64,000 bases of DNA from Membranipora membranacea (Eukaryota; Bryozoa; Gymnolaemata; Cheilostomatida; Membraniporidae). Under the pieces are notes generated by a model. That model saw only the letters and a list, made by a program, of their open reading frames with translations, did no database searches and was not told where the DNA came from. Below are positions 47,801-62,800 of this stretch, one piece after another. The stretch is taken from NCBI GenBank assembly GCA_914767715.1, contig OU612073.1, positions 2,976,001 through 3,040,000 on the forward strand, given 5' to 3'. How positions within the stretch are numbered: position 1 is the first letter of the stretch; the number at the start of each line of letters is the position of its first letter. Position numbers and translations under genes: made by a program.

Positions 47801-50800
47801 CCTATCAATTTGTCTTACGTAAAACTTTCACCAGTTAGTTCCTGATCTAACATGCGGTTGTACGATGATATTCTGGCCTTGCTATTTTACTGGTTTTCAG
47901 TATCTTTTCTCAGAGTGTTGTGACACTGCCAAAGCAATTCATTGTGACAAAGCTATAATAACAGAATCTCGCATGTCATTTTGACGCTTACAAAAATAAA
48001 ACTGGATTTCGAGCCAATTTTCAAAAACTTTGGTAATGGGTCAAGTAGATTCAGTGTCATACAATGAAAACCACATTCCATTTTCAAATATTTCCCAAAC
48101 TTTGAAAACAGGGTGGTTTTATAGGTCGCATAAATAAAGGGTAGAACCAAATATCTGCATAATATTACTTGTAATAAATTTTGCAATCTCAACATTTAAA
48201 CAATTAAATTCAACTTTAGTTCTCACATGAAAATTCCAGACTCGATTCCAGGGGGCAGACTTACAGGCATGCGACAGCAAGTTTATTCTTAAAACCCCAA
48301 AGCAATCAATCTTCTGTGGTATTTTGAACTAATGGTTTCTACTAAACATACCAATCTGAGGAGATTCCCACACAATGCGCAACATACATGTGATAGGTTA
48401 AATTATTGTTGCAATATGTGGATGCAAAATCCATTAAATGCAATGAACATTTGAAATGCACTGATTGAAAATCAGCGATAAATCAGCAATACATCCTAAA
48501 TACATAACACAGTTGCTTCAAAAAAATTGCACTGCAACTACTATGTATTGCATGATTTGTATTGTATATACAGTACCGTATATAATGCAATGCATAATTA
48601 ACATGCAATGTAATGCATAGTCCAATATGCAATACCGTCACGTACCTGGCTCTACAGATTGTACGAGGACCATTTCTTCACCGATCGGTATCTCGATGGT
48701 CTCAGATATATTCACCACTTGTCCATCCTCTGAGTTAGTAGGGACGTTAGACGCGTCCTCCCCTACTGATGGAGCGTTCACTCTACTCTGACTCATATGC
48801 TCACTCAGTATATGTACAGCTAAAGCATGCTGAGACACAAATACCTGCAGAGATAAAGTGTCAGGAGATTTAATGACAGACATCTAGTTGAACTTTCATG
48901 TAGCAGCATGTAGTAGCATGTACTTAATGCAGGGATCCATCTATCGGAGGCAGTACAGGGAATAGCAGAGTTTCAGCCAGTCATATGGTAGGGAAACCGC
49001 TGTCAACCAAAATTACAGCTCTAGAGCTTGTGGTTGTAGATTGGGTGTACCATACTGAATGGTTCTCGTTAGGCAGTTTGCCACAACGGAGAGAGTTTCA
49101 AAAAAACTCAGTTTGCCCAGGGTATATTTATTGAAATTAAATTGGTTTTTTTGGAGAGGGTTATCAAGTCGAGAACAGCACCATGATGGAGGTACTTTTC
49201 CCTAATATATTATCAAAAGGATAAATGACTCATTTCCTTTACCAAATAAATAATTAAATTCGATAGAATAAGTTACTCAATAAACTCCCAAAACTCAAGG
49301 ATATCCAAAGTTATTGACTAAGGATACTTTTGGCAGGTCAGGATATTTTTGGATGTGGTCAGAAGTTTTGACAAAGATTCAAAACAACAAACACTTATCG
49401 ATTGATAGCCACAAAGCGGGAAATGTCGGATATCTCTTAAAGCACTTGTCTCCAAAATTTCATGTTTATAATAATATTGTGTTTTTATTTTGATTCCAAG
49501 AACTGAGATTTTGTCAATGATTCAGTGATGTGCTTCCATTTAAAGCAAATTTACATCTGATATCGTAATAGCTCTTGTTTTTTCTCCAACTTTATGCAAT
49601 GCTCTTCAACACAATAGAAGCTTTTTTTCGAATATGGGAATTGTTCTGATTGAACGGAGCCATTAAATCTGGCTCAGTTATTTTTAGCCACCGCTGGTTA
49701 ACAATATGGGAGAGATTGTGCCATGATAATGTTAGGTGGAGGAGTCAAGTTAATTTAATGGAGTCTGCACAAAGATATCAACTCCATATAATCTCCATGT
49801 GAGATCTTGGACATGAAGATTGCATGTAATGTGCTAATTTATGTTTAGTAATTATTTCTCATACTGTGTCACCTTGCATAGACTTACAAATCATGGTTAA
49901 CGCCAATGGACAGTGATACTAATGGTTATACAGCTGTGGTATTTCCTTCAAGCATATCCATTGACCATTAGCGCTAACCATTGGTCCAATGAGCATGCAT
50001 AATCAAATGTGATAACGTAATTTATGGAGCTGCTTATAGCAAAAAATATGTTAAAACTATGCATGTCAAATCTTTATCACTGCAATTCCATTCACAATTT
50101 GTAGCGTTACATAATTGAATATCCCGAATTCATATGCTGGTATTTCCTGATCTTCTAATTGAGCATAAATAATGAGTCGCCGTTGACACTGAGTTGACAG
50201 ACACTGCGGGCAGACTGTGAACTGAGAACCCATACCCACCCCCTCCTCTAGAACAAACAGGTACTGAGAACTCCCCAATCTCCAGAACAAGTTACTATCC
50301 TATACTTTCACACTCTCTCTCCTAACTTACCTCATGACAATGTTCACAGATATGAGCGTTGATGAGTACCGTCTGTTTCTTAGATGTAGGAGGGATAACT
50401 CCCGACTCCTCAGGGGCTGGTGGCTCACAATCTGCAGCCTGTGTGGACACAAAACACATCAAAGAATTGAACGTTTATCTCACGGATATGGCTGGAACAA
50501 TTTTGTATCACTTGCACATGTTACCATAAGTACACCTCCCGTGTGTCAAAGCAGGCCTCCATTGTCGCAGACAGGAAGTCAAAATTAATGTTTCCCTTTG
50601 TTAACACCAAGCATCATTAGCAAAGGAAACAGGGAGCTCTAAATGGCCATGGATCAACCAAGATCTGACGATTATCTGCTTAATGGACACACTATCTGAG
50701 GCACGTAGCCAGATGTTTTGCTAGTTCATCACATGGGTTATGTTGGCGGAGTGCCTAGTGACTTTGCAATACAAACGAAACCAACTGAAGTTTCAACGTA

Positions 50801-53800
50801 TTCTTAGGTTTTAGTTCCTCAGAGAGAAACTTCATCATCACTGTCATGCTAAATATACAATATCATGAACAGGCAGTTTGAGGTTTTTTCTCAATTTCAA
50901 GTCTTGTTTTTAGATACTGTGAAGAGTGCCAGGCTGGAAAAATCAATCGAGAATAATCCAACTACTTGGCAGTGAGCTTACAAATCGCACCATAACACCA
51001 TCTCCGATCAAGGAATATGTTGATGACGCTAACTAGCAAGCCAGCTGTTCACTACTCAGAGGTGTGTATTAGCAGCCCACAAGCTCCCACCATTCCACCA
51101 CTGCCACCCAATTTTACAGAGTACATGTTGGGGTTATCTGCCCATCACAATTCATTATTTTCACAAGCCCAGTATGCCCTACTCACCACGCTGATAACGT
51201 GATATACTATTGCATGTAATATCTCTGATCAATAGAGAGTGAACTAATTTGCTAACCATGAGTTCCATCACAAGATATTCTGTGTGATGACCTGAGTTCA
51301 ATTTGCCTAATTACATGTTTGGTAGTCATATTAAATTGACTCCAATGATCAGAGATACACATCATGATAGTGTAGTCCTGATGTCAGTGTGCATACTCAC
51401 ATCCTCCATCTGCTGCTGAGCTATGATGACCTGATCAGCCCTCGGTGCCTTCTCAGTCAGCTCCAGGTCGTGTGCTTTCTGCATGTGCTTCTTCAGCAGG
51501 TAATTTGTGTTGAATCCCTTGTCACACATCGTACAGTTAAATGTCGTCACTCCTGAAATCAACACCAAAATTCAGCATGAAACTTGAGGTAATATAGAAA
51601 AGTAATGTATTCGCAAGGGGGAAAAGTTTGCCCGAAATAGCCAAATTAATTGCTAGCTAGATTTTATACACTGTCTTTACTTTATATAGGCTCCCTTCTT
51701 GGCTTAACCAACATTTTTCCATTTCTCAAAACATGTTATACTTGAAGCTCAAAGTTAGTATTGACTCCTCGAAAGTATTCGTTAAATGACCGGAGGTAGT
51801 GAGCTTACCACATACCTTCATCACGTACATACAATGTCGTTGCATTTTCAAATCCATTCATATACATTTCACACTATAAGTTTTTAGCGCTAAGCAGCAA
51901 CGAAAAAGATTTCATCTGAGCACATTAAAGAAGTCGTCTCCCTAATGATGTTTACTTGATTGATAGCTACAGGTGAAAACTACCAGTTTTTTGTGTGCAG
52001 ATGGAATTACACAAATAATCCGGAGATTACAAGAATAAAAAACTTATTACCTGAACCGTCAATCAAGCGATTGCTTCACAATATCATGATATCCGCTGGA
52101 GGAGTAAATACTAGCTAGTGTTTAGCTCAGCTAGTTTAGGGGGGGGGGGGGGTTAGATGTTTGCTAACATCAATTTTGTGCTAGCTGAGGTGGGATCAAG
52201 TAGTAAGGTTAGCAGACTGTAAACTTTGCTATTCCAAGCCTGTTTAAAATGGGAACCTTTGCTCTTGCGAGTACTCTGCTCATTTCATAATTTGTCGCAT
52301 CCCCTATAATATTATTTTTCGCAAAAAAAACAATTAAGTATTGTAATGAATCTCTGGTGATGGCCTTATAACAATCAGTTGGCATAAGGGGTTATAAAAT
52401 AGTTAACTGAGAACTACAATGACGCCTACATTTCACTATGGAAACTGAGTATATGGGTGGTGTATATCTATGGAGAGCACTTGGCGCTATGTATAACTGT
52501 TACAAGATCAAAGACTTCCGAGTTATAATTACCACTTAAACTAAAGCATAGGAGATCATTGATAGGTCATGTCCAGTTCAAAAACTCTGAGTGATCCCGG
52601 GAGCGGATATGAGAGAGTGAGTGGTCTGTCCTCCAATTGAGATAATTATTTAAAAAAAAGGAAGATTCCTGGAGGGACACCGCACCTATTGCATACTTAA
52701 CTCCAACATGAAATATGTCCGATTGTTGGCCTTGGTTGTTATCATAGTTTACAATATTGGTTATGGAAGTTGTTGATTGCCAAACAAAATAATTAATTTT
52801 GTGAGAACCTAACTCATTCGTTTCTTACAAAAACTTGCCCCAAATAAATATGCAGAAGAGTATTCCCATGTGATTGCACAAGATTGCTGGTTGGAATTTG
52901 GAACTAGCACCGTCGGTACCACATTATACCTTCTGATATATTCCAGTTTTGATTAATCGCAGTATAATTTAGGATAATGGACGTACTCACAACCATCAGC
53001 AACCACTGATATTATTTAAACGAATTAATTTTGAATTCCCTCAACATAACTCCAGCTCTTTCTATCAGCATTAGATAGATCAAATATTATCAACTTACGC
53101 GATTCAAGTTAACATATATAGAGGTTCATTTTGGTTTTTTTTGACAAAAACTTTATGTCACTCTAACGCCAAATGGATGCTGCATTTAATTTTGACCACA
53201 AACTATGAAATTTTTCTACTGACTGGAGCCTGATTTGTAATTAAACCTCATCATATCGGGCCTACTATCATCTCCAGTTGGGAGGGGGGGTGCCGGGCTG
53301 GGGCAAGAGTCTGGGACTACGGGCCTACCTGCGTGTTTAGATTTGAGATGGATCTCCAGAGCTTGTTTCTGAGTGTACTCTTTACCACACCTCCCACACC
53401 TGTAAGGCTTCACCTCAGCGTGACGATACATGTGCTGTCTCAGGCTGTCCTTCCTCTTCACAGCGTATCCACAGATCTGACACAGGTAAGGCTTTTCCTT
53501 GGTGTGTGAGATCATGTGGTTCTACAGACAAAGAGGAACAAATTAAGAAATGGAGAAGAATGTATCGGGATGAGGCACGAAGAGGTGTTTTTTTCTGACG
53601 CTATTGAGGTCACTAGTGAAGTCTTCAAAACTTGATGAAAACCGGCTGGAAAATAATAGATATACCTTCAGATTTTCAGTCCGATTTATACACACACATA
53701 TATATGTATATGAGTTTGTCATGAATTCTAGCGTACTTCAGCCAAAAGTTACATTTCCAGAATTTTTCTTAAAATTCCCCCATAGCCAAATTCCACCATA

Positions 53801-56800
53801 AAGATAATAAGGGTTATGCTATGATAGTGAAGCAAATCTCAATTTTAGCTTGTTTACGCTCCAAGTCTACTCCTTCATCTTCAGGTGGCACGTACCAGTT
53901 ATTACTAAAAAATTTTTTTATATCTGCACATCTTCATTGCGAGTTGCCTCGTCATCACAAAGAGGAACACAACTCCTATTTTCCCTCGTTATTTTGGAAA
54001 TTTTAATACTGCAACCTTTCCAATACTCTGGGTCTTGTCTCATTAAATCAACAAAATACTATCCGAGTGAGGTGTAAGTGATGGGTGATAACAATTCTAA
54101 TTTGACACAAATTAAATGAAATTAATCAAACATTTAATCCACTTTTATAAGTTGTCTACTATTCCTAATTCAAGCCTTACCCTGAGTTGACCGGGTGTTT
54201 TGAACTTCTTTCCACATCTTTCAAAGTCACACTCAAAGTCCTTGACATCAGAATGGACGCTCTTCATATGGGCCTCCAGGGTAGCCTTGAACAGCATGAC
54301 CTTTCCACACAGGTCACAGGTGTAGCCCTTCTGATTAGGATCGTGCAGACGCTTATGTGCACTGCAAAGACGTAAAGAAGGGAATGCCAGTCTCATAACA
54401 ATGACAAAATTGAGAATGGAATTGATCCAAAAAAAATTTGTTACACATTTTTTAGTGTGCCATAGAAACTTGAAATGGAAATAAAAAACATATCCTATCA
54501 ATCAACAAAACTTGTTGAAAATTTACCAGTGCGTGCCCATTAGAGTAATTTTTACTTTGAGCCTGCACAGCAGACAGTTGACAAATAATATGTCCTCATC
54601 AACATTCAAAATGCAATACTCAAGAACTGTAGGGAAACATTCGCCGGAAGCAAATTACCAATGCGGTTGGTAAAATGTTAGAAAACAGTCTGATTTGCAG
54701 CTCTCAATGTCATACCATATTTTCCCCAAAATGATTTCATCAAAGCCCAGAAAGTAATATATCAGGACAAACAGGTAATTGCCAGTATACAATATCGCCA
54801 TATTCAGGCCAAACTTAACAACACCCTGTATCCCTGTAAGACTCACATGAAGGCTGAGTAGCTGCCTAGAGGTTTAGCGCAGATCTCACATCCAAACTGG
54901 AACTGATGGCCCTTCATATGAGAGCGGAGGCTCTCTCTGGTACTGTATAGCTTCTCACACATCTCACACTTATACCTCTTCTCCCCCGTGTGTATGTGTA
55001 CGTGCTCCTCTAACATATACTGATTCTTAAATATCCTCTCACAGTGTGGGCATTCTACTCCCTCCTCTGTAAGTAAGGGAAAATACAATATGCTCATCAT
55101 TAGGGAAACCAGAATGAGAACACGAAGTAATTGTATTGGGGAGATGATTCTCATGCTATATTGTCAATAGGTTTCTCGACCACACCATAATATTATTGGA
55201 GTGTCCCCAGATCGAATTGCTCTCATTCAAGCAGAAGCAACTCTTGATGTATGCAAATTGACATTGACAAAGTTGTCATTTAGAGCTACACGATGCTTAA
55301 GACCTAACCAAACTGAAACCTGGTCAACATCTGCCTAACCATGCAACAATTGCGTGTGTGTGATTATAAAAGCTATCAACTGTTACTGAAAAATATATGG
55401 AAAATGCAACAAAAACAACACCCACCTTTGGTAAAGTGTACATTCTTTTTATGCCGACTGAGGTCTTGTTTATCGTTGAATGAGCTTCCGCACTCCACGC
55501 ATTTCCACTCTCGCTTATTCTCGTGGAACTTGAGATGAAGGTTGAGCTTATATCTCTGTATGAAGCCTTTACCACATATAGAGCAGGTAAATGGCCTCTC
55601 TGTGTTGTGGAACTTTATATGCTGGTCTAGGTTACCTTTTACTTTACCTGCGGTGGGAATAAAACAAATAATCAACACGAGCTTTTTTTATTTTAAACAT
55701 GAGACAACTGAAGCTCGCATATTATGAAAACAGCAGTGACACTGCTTCACAAAGACAATGCGTAACATGCACACATTATTGAAATGTTCACATCAAATTA
55801 TGAAAAAATATAATGATTTCGGGGAAGGCAACTCCAAATCTATTGCTAATAGGAGAAATTTGTAAGGATGCATTTAAACAGGGAGTGTAGAGACTTACAC
55901 TTGTAATCACATTTACTACACGAGTACGGTTTGATGTCCTTGTCAGCGTGATCCTTCCTCAGATGGTCACAGAACTGAGTTACGCTGCTGAAATGTACAG
56001 CTAACTGGGGGTCCGCACATACTGTGCACTTAATAAATGCTTTCTGATTGTTATCTGAAATAAATAAGTGATATTATTGTTAGAAACTGTTAGATAATTG
56101 TTAGATACAATAATTATTATAAAAGTTAGATATTCTTAGAAATAAGGTTGATAATAAATTTAAATGCTATGAAAAGCTATGAATTGGTAGTGGGCTGTAT
56201 CTCAGCAGAAACAAAAATTCATGATATGCACAAGTCAACTGAGGATATACTTCAGGTCACATGGTCATCACTCGAGGGACTGTGATAACTAGGAAAAACA
56301 GTGAGTGGAAAGGCAGCAGAGTACCCAAGAAGAGGATCTAAGGGGGTCAAACTCTATTGTTGTGCCCCCTCCCCCTTACAAATATAAGCTACATGTAGTT
56401 GGGAGTGATTTGATAGAGGATACTTACTGTGTGTTACTAGTTGATACTTACAGTGTATTGGTTGAGGCAGCAGTTCACAGTAAGGCAGCAGCTCTTTATC
56501 TACAGTCGCACGACTTCCACCTCTCCAGTTATATGGGCTATTAGTAGGAGCTCTACTGATGGCTCGACTAAACAAAACAGAGTACAGACATGTCAATCAG
56601 TATGCTAGTCTGAGTACGGGGACGAGATGGACAATCACACGAAAAAAGTACACTTCACTGTAAGTGATACATGGTTGTTGCGTCCCTTTGAGGTGACTAT
56701 CTTGAATGTAAATCTAAGAGGTAAGCTCTAGAAATTGATATTCGAGCCTTTCACTTGCAGGTAGCAGGCTGGTTTGATAACAGTATTTTTTCCCAACTAT

Positions 56801-59800
56801 TCTCGTAAATCAGTTTCCACATAAAATTTGTGGTGAACTACAGCAAAGCGAAATTCTCAGACTTCTAAAAATGATGATTTTTACTCAAGTAATGCAGGCC
56901 GATATCTCATTAGTGGAAGACTTCAGACTTAAAATTTGCTAGTGGCGATGATGTAAACAGGCAGGGTGCCATTTAATCCACTTGATTTCATGTCTGAGCA
57001 CATCTCACAAATATCATATCGACCTCCCTGTCCTCATCTTGGAATTGCCCTCTCATAAAATATGAAAAAGCAACTCTTACAAGAAACTGTAATCATTTCA
57101 TACTTTGTTGTTGGTTGTTGGACAACGGCTCTGAGAGGAGTAGCAATTGTAGCAGTCAGGTCCTTCTTGTCAGCGTCTCCTTGTGGTACTGTGATGACGA
57201 CGTTGATAGTCTCAGGCAGTCCCTTCTCGTTACGGAACGACACGGGCATGATCTGTACCAGGTGATTACCTGTATTACTCGTTATCACGTCTGCTCAACA
57301 GAAAGATAACCTGTGGTCATTGTGTGAATGATAAAATAAAATATGAGATTATAGAAATTTTAGGTTGCAAATTGCCTGTTCATGAAAAGAAAGAGGACAA
57401 CTCCTAACTGGCTGTTTATAAATTCTTGAAAGTAACAAATGCAGGCATACATAACTGCAGGAGCTTCATACAAACAGGAGTGAAAAAAATCCTGCTTTTT
57501 AACTATATGCTGTCATATCATTGATTCATACCGCCTGGCTATTTCCATTGGTTGTTTGTATATTTAGCGCTGGATGAGTTGGTCCTTGATTGGAAATATA
57601 ACTTTATTTATACCAGACTTTAGATTGAGATAAGAATACCTACCAGTACCGGACACTACAGTCATATTAAGTCCTGATGTGGAGGCCGTGTCACCCCCTA
57701 GCTCTAATCCGCTCAGGGTCTGTATCTATAATAATATCACAAACCTGAAGTTACCTATAGTTACAGTGAATAGGGAATCAACATGGTATGGCATTGTCAC
57801 ATGTCAACGATAGGATTGTATCAGTAGAACATTTGCCTTCAATGTGAATTGATCCTATAATTTAAAATAGCAGTAATATAATCTTTATTTCAAACCAGTA
57901 GTATGCTACCTTGAAAAAAGAGGCCACCCTTACAGGTTTTGGTACAAAAAGAAAACAAAATGATATCTGTGTGGCAGAAACATCATAAATGAGAATTTAT
58001 TGCTGTGTGGGGAGAGGAGATTGCCTATTTGTTACAATTCTTTTTACCACCTTTACCTCCAAATATCGCCAACATTGTTTAAATGTGTAGATGTGGTATA
58101 TGCGTTAAGTTTTTATCCATAGTGTCAGCATCACGCCAAATAAAGAACATGATGGTAGCTAACGGAGCAGTATCGAGTTGTATAACAAGAGTGTTTGAAA
58201 AAGTTCATCTTTACCTTGAGAGGGCCAGTGCCAACAACACCTGGAGTTGTTCCGCCTTGAGAAACAACTCCATCAGAAATAACACTGCTATCTATGCCCC
58301 CCTCATCAACAGCGCTGCTATCCACCCCTGTTTCAGGGCTGAGCATATCTAAGCTGTCATCAGCGATCTGACCATCCGCTCCTGGCTCAGCAACAGATTG
58401 AATAATCGCTCGAGGATCTCCCATGTATATAAACCTGTTAGTCAAGTGTCGTCTCTGCATGTGAGCCTGTAATATCATCATTAGTCGTTTTTTTAAAATG
58501 TCCCTTGTTTAGAAGATGGGCGAGAAATTAATGATTATGTATTTCTGCCTTGTCCATACGCTCAGGTTCTAGACGTGGAAATCGCACATTTCACAAATAT
58601 CCTAAGATATGATATCCCTGGCCTCATCTGGGAATTGCCCTATCACAAAGTATGGAAAAGCAACTCTTAAAAGAACTTTTTCAATCAATAAAACTTCACT
58701 AAAAGGCTAGAAGTTTGAGTCTTATAAAGTAATAGTATCCGATAATGATGTGTCAGTCTGAATTTTAGGACAATTAAACATTTGAATGCCTACAGTCTGA
58801 TCTTTTCGGGAATTTCAAGTTGGAGCTGTATTTTCGAAAAGTGGTTAACGTTGTCATACTGACTGAGAACTTAGTGAATTACCTCAAGAGCCGGAGTGGA
58901 AAAGAAGTAGAGCGGACATTGCTCACAATGTATTATTCTTTCATCATCGTGGTGCTTTATATGGTGAGCCAACTGGAAATAAAAATAAAGCATCCATAAA
59001 TGAAACAGTAAGATGTATATTATGGTAAAACCTTTAAATGTTGATTTGGCAAATGCAACATGACTGGGTTCCCGAAGAGGAGGATCTTTCACTGTTTTTT
59101 TCATGGTCTGGACATGATTCACAGAGTGAGAGGTGAATCCAAAGAACAGACAATCCCCAGGCTTATCTATCTTATTATGTTCTACAAACTACGTATTCTC
59201 TTGGAGACGAGTTTTTCTATAAACATCTGGTTTGACAAAATACGCCACACATCAAACTTGTTACAATCTAATTGCAGTAAGCTTATATCATAGTCATAAT
59301 TTCGTTTATAGCTAAATATGACTTGATTACTAGATAAAGCTTACAGTCGACTGGTAGGCGAATGACTTATCACATCTTCCACAAGCATACGGAGTAGTGT
59401 TGGTGTGCATGTTCAGATGCAGCATCAGAGCCGCCGGGAACAAGCCTACATTACAAAACCGAGGAACAAATTAGTCGGCTAAAGACACAGAATCAATTTT
59501 ATTTTATATTGAGAAGATACAATTTAGGCCAAAGTGTAAGTCATCGACGGAGAAAAAATGCAGGGATGGAATAAAATAGTTGTCTGTCATAAAAAGTTCA
59601 CTTTCTCCTGTCCGAGCAGAGCCAAAGAAAAGTTGAATATTACTACTATCGGGGTAAAGCCATTACAAATTGCTTTACAGATTGATTTACAGCAAGATAT
59701 TACTAATTTATATTTATAACACATCTTACGGAAACAAATAACAATAACTTACATTTGAAATGACAGATTGGGCACTGCCACGGGGCAATCTCAGGGAAGT

Positions 59801-62800
59801 GCTCGGCCTTGAGATGACGGATGAACTCTCTCTTAGTGGGCGGACTCTCTGTGCAGTGGTTACACTTATAACCCACATCTTGCCCTATTATATATTAGTA
59901 TAATAACATAATAATGGTCAATAAATTATATAAGCAGCATGTAGATAATAATTTAAGAAATATACAATGCAGATGATAATTAAATTGGATGTTTTCATTC
60001 CTTTGAATCATTTATAAAATTCAAAGATGTAGCCGGAAGGATGGGAATGGGCAACTCTATGAGTGACAGAGGCACTGAGCTGTGATAGGAAAGGCCCTGT
60101 GTATCGGTACATTTCCAGTTTACCAGTAGTATTGTTGAAAAGATGGTTCAATATGTATAAAAGTTTTATCAAATTTGCTTCAATTTACCAAACACCAAAT
60201 ACAATGCAATGTACCAAAGCAAGACTGGAACAATGTAAAGTAATGGCCACATGTCAAGTTTGTAGACTAAACTGACTCTTACAATCAGGGATACACATCT
60301 GTTATCTCTATGTCAGGGGCTCCCCGCATATTTTACTGAAGATTGAAGATTGCGTGTTTTAGAGTTGAGGAAAAGATTTGGTCAGTTTAAATGAAAAATC
60401 AATAAAAGATTTTAGCCCGGAATTCAGTCCAACAATTTGGAGTAAGCTACTCAGGTTAGGTGTTTTGGACAAACAACTCTAAAACATCAACGAACTTAAA
60501 CTCATTTGCCAGTCAAAACCAAACCAAAACTCAAGCACATGGGCCATTCTAAGCTGAAATGAGATAACACCACAGTCCAGTTGATTTGAAGAATTTATTC
60601 TGAAGATGAGAGTTTTGAAATTGAAGATTGCTCTATTTTCTCTGAAGAAATTGAAGACAGCTATGTGTGCAGGGAGCCCCGTGTCAGTGTGTTAACCATA
60701 CACATATAAATACTAGCATGAATGAAGTATCGATATGTTTATGGTGTTAACTCACAGTAGTTGTAGTGATCTGTGATATTCTCTGTAGCTTTGATCCCAT
60801 CAAATAGATTACACAGAGTGGTATCTATAACATAACCCTCGTCAGGTGACGTGTCCTCCTTCAGTAGTATATCATCGTCCAGACTGAAGCCTTCCTGTAC
60901 GAGTCGACTCTCCTCATCTTCGTGCTCAAACTCCTCATCATCAGACTCACCCGCCTGTAGGGCCTGATCACTCGCTGCCTCCTAAAATATAAACAAAACA
61001 TATTATTACGCAATAAATATTAATAATTATAATGAAATTAGCATGCATTACAATATTTCATTTGAGAAGCAATGGTATTTTTAATTTTTTCCATTTTGAC
61101 CCGTTCTTATATGATGTGTATTGTCTTCTCAATGCATGTTTTGAACGGTTTTCGATACTATCATCATCATTATAATTCATCCTGATTTAAAATTGAAATC
61201 AAAATATGATGTTTATTACAATGATATCAGCGTTATAAAAAAGAAAAATGCATACTCCATTTAATTCAAACCTCAGCAAGTCTGAACAGGTAACATACTG
61301 CTTCGCTGTTCAAATGACTTGGAAAAAAAATCAAAGTGCTTATGTGGAGTAAACAGCCTGATTGGACCATTGAAAGCAATCTGTGATAAGTTGATCCATC
61401 AGATGTCCATCATAAATTTTGAGGCGACATGAACTTGATCAGCCTGCAAGTTGTTCCATGTTAAATACTGAGATCAGCACCTCAGCAAGGAGAGAGCAAA
61501 TCACTGACACAGAGTCTTTATTCTGTTAGATATCCAACCGCAAATATTTATAAATTTCAGTATATGTAATTTGGTGGACAAGTATTATAAACACCCAAAG
61601 ACCAATGCATGTTATGCTCAGGCAGTTACTTATGATAATGTTTCGTCAGAGTTGCACAGTGAAAAAATTCAATGCTCTATTTGGCTTGAATTATTGTTAG
61701 TGGAAAAAGTGCCTCCCATAAGGGAAGGTAACTCCCAATCTCTGCATTATGATGTCACAGTTTCCCGGAAGTGTTTGTTTCTTGTATTGTTCTTTGAGTA
61801 GCCGTTAAACTTCATTGTTTATTACGATGATATCACCGTAATAAAATAGAAAAAACATCACACTCCACTTGATTCAAACTTCAGCAAGTCTGAACAGATA
61901 TCAAAGTGCTTATGGGGAGTAAACAGCCTGATTGAACCATTGAAAACAATCTATGGTAAGTTGATTTATGTGATATTCATGATAAGTTTTGAGGCGACTC
62001 AACCTTGATCAGCATACAGGTTGTTCCTTGTTATATACTGAGATCAGCACCTTAGCAAGGAGAGAGCAAATCACTAACACTGAATCGCCAAAACCTAATT
62101 CTGTTTATACCCAATTGTAGAAGTTTATATTCATATGGAACTTAGTGGACAAAGATATTATAAACACTTAATTTATTAATTATTTATTAATTACAATAAT
62201 AACTAACCTGGTGACCGACTGTTATCTGTTGATCGTCCTCATGTGACTCCATGACTGAGAGAAGCTGCTGAGATTCAGCAGATACATTGACAGCATTCTC
62301 ACCTACGGCAGCACCTGATGACGTTACGTCACCCTCAATAAGCATGTCTGTCGTGATCGGAGTGGGGAATGTGGATTGATCTACAATACATATTAATTTT
62401 TTTCAAAGAGCAATTCAATTACCAATCTTTATTTGATTTATCTGCTACATGCCTATTTTTATTATGTTACTTTTGATTTTATTATATTACTCATGTACAA
62501 TGCTTAGCAATCATATTTTTAACAATTTTACGAAGCATTTTATGGATCAACTTCATTATCATTATTAAAACTTCTTTATGATTTCTTTCAATTTTAAAGT
62601 TCTAAAAACTGGTTGGCCGTAGCATAGACATCGATAAATCGATGCCTAATCAGTTTTTGAGGTTTTCGTTATTACTGGTTGACGAAAATCAGTGGTAGGG
62701 ATTTATAGCTTGATGAATTTGAATGTCTGGAAAAAGCCTGTTACCCCCAGATAGTAGGCAGGATACGTGGGCTATTTTTTCAGCTAGCCCATTAAGTTCA

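Noticed and set aside
60310-60690. Imperfect inverted ends (aggggctccccgcat / gtgcagggagcccc) suggesting a MITE.
   Set aside because: Only about 20 bp pair, with mismatches, and no target-site duplication was seen.
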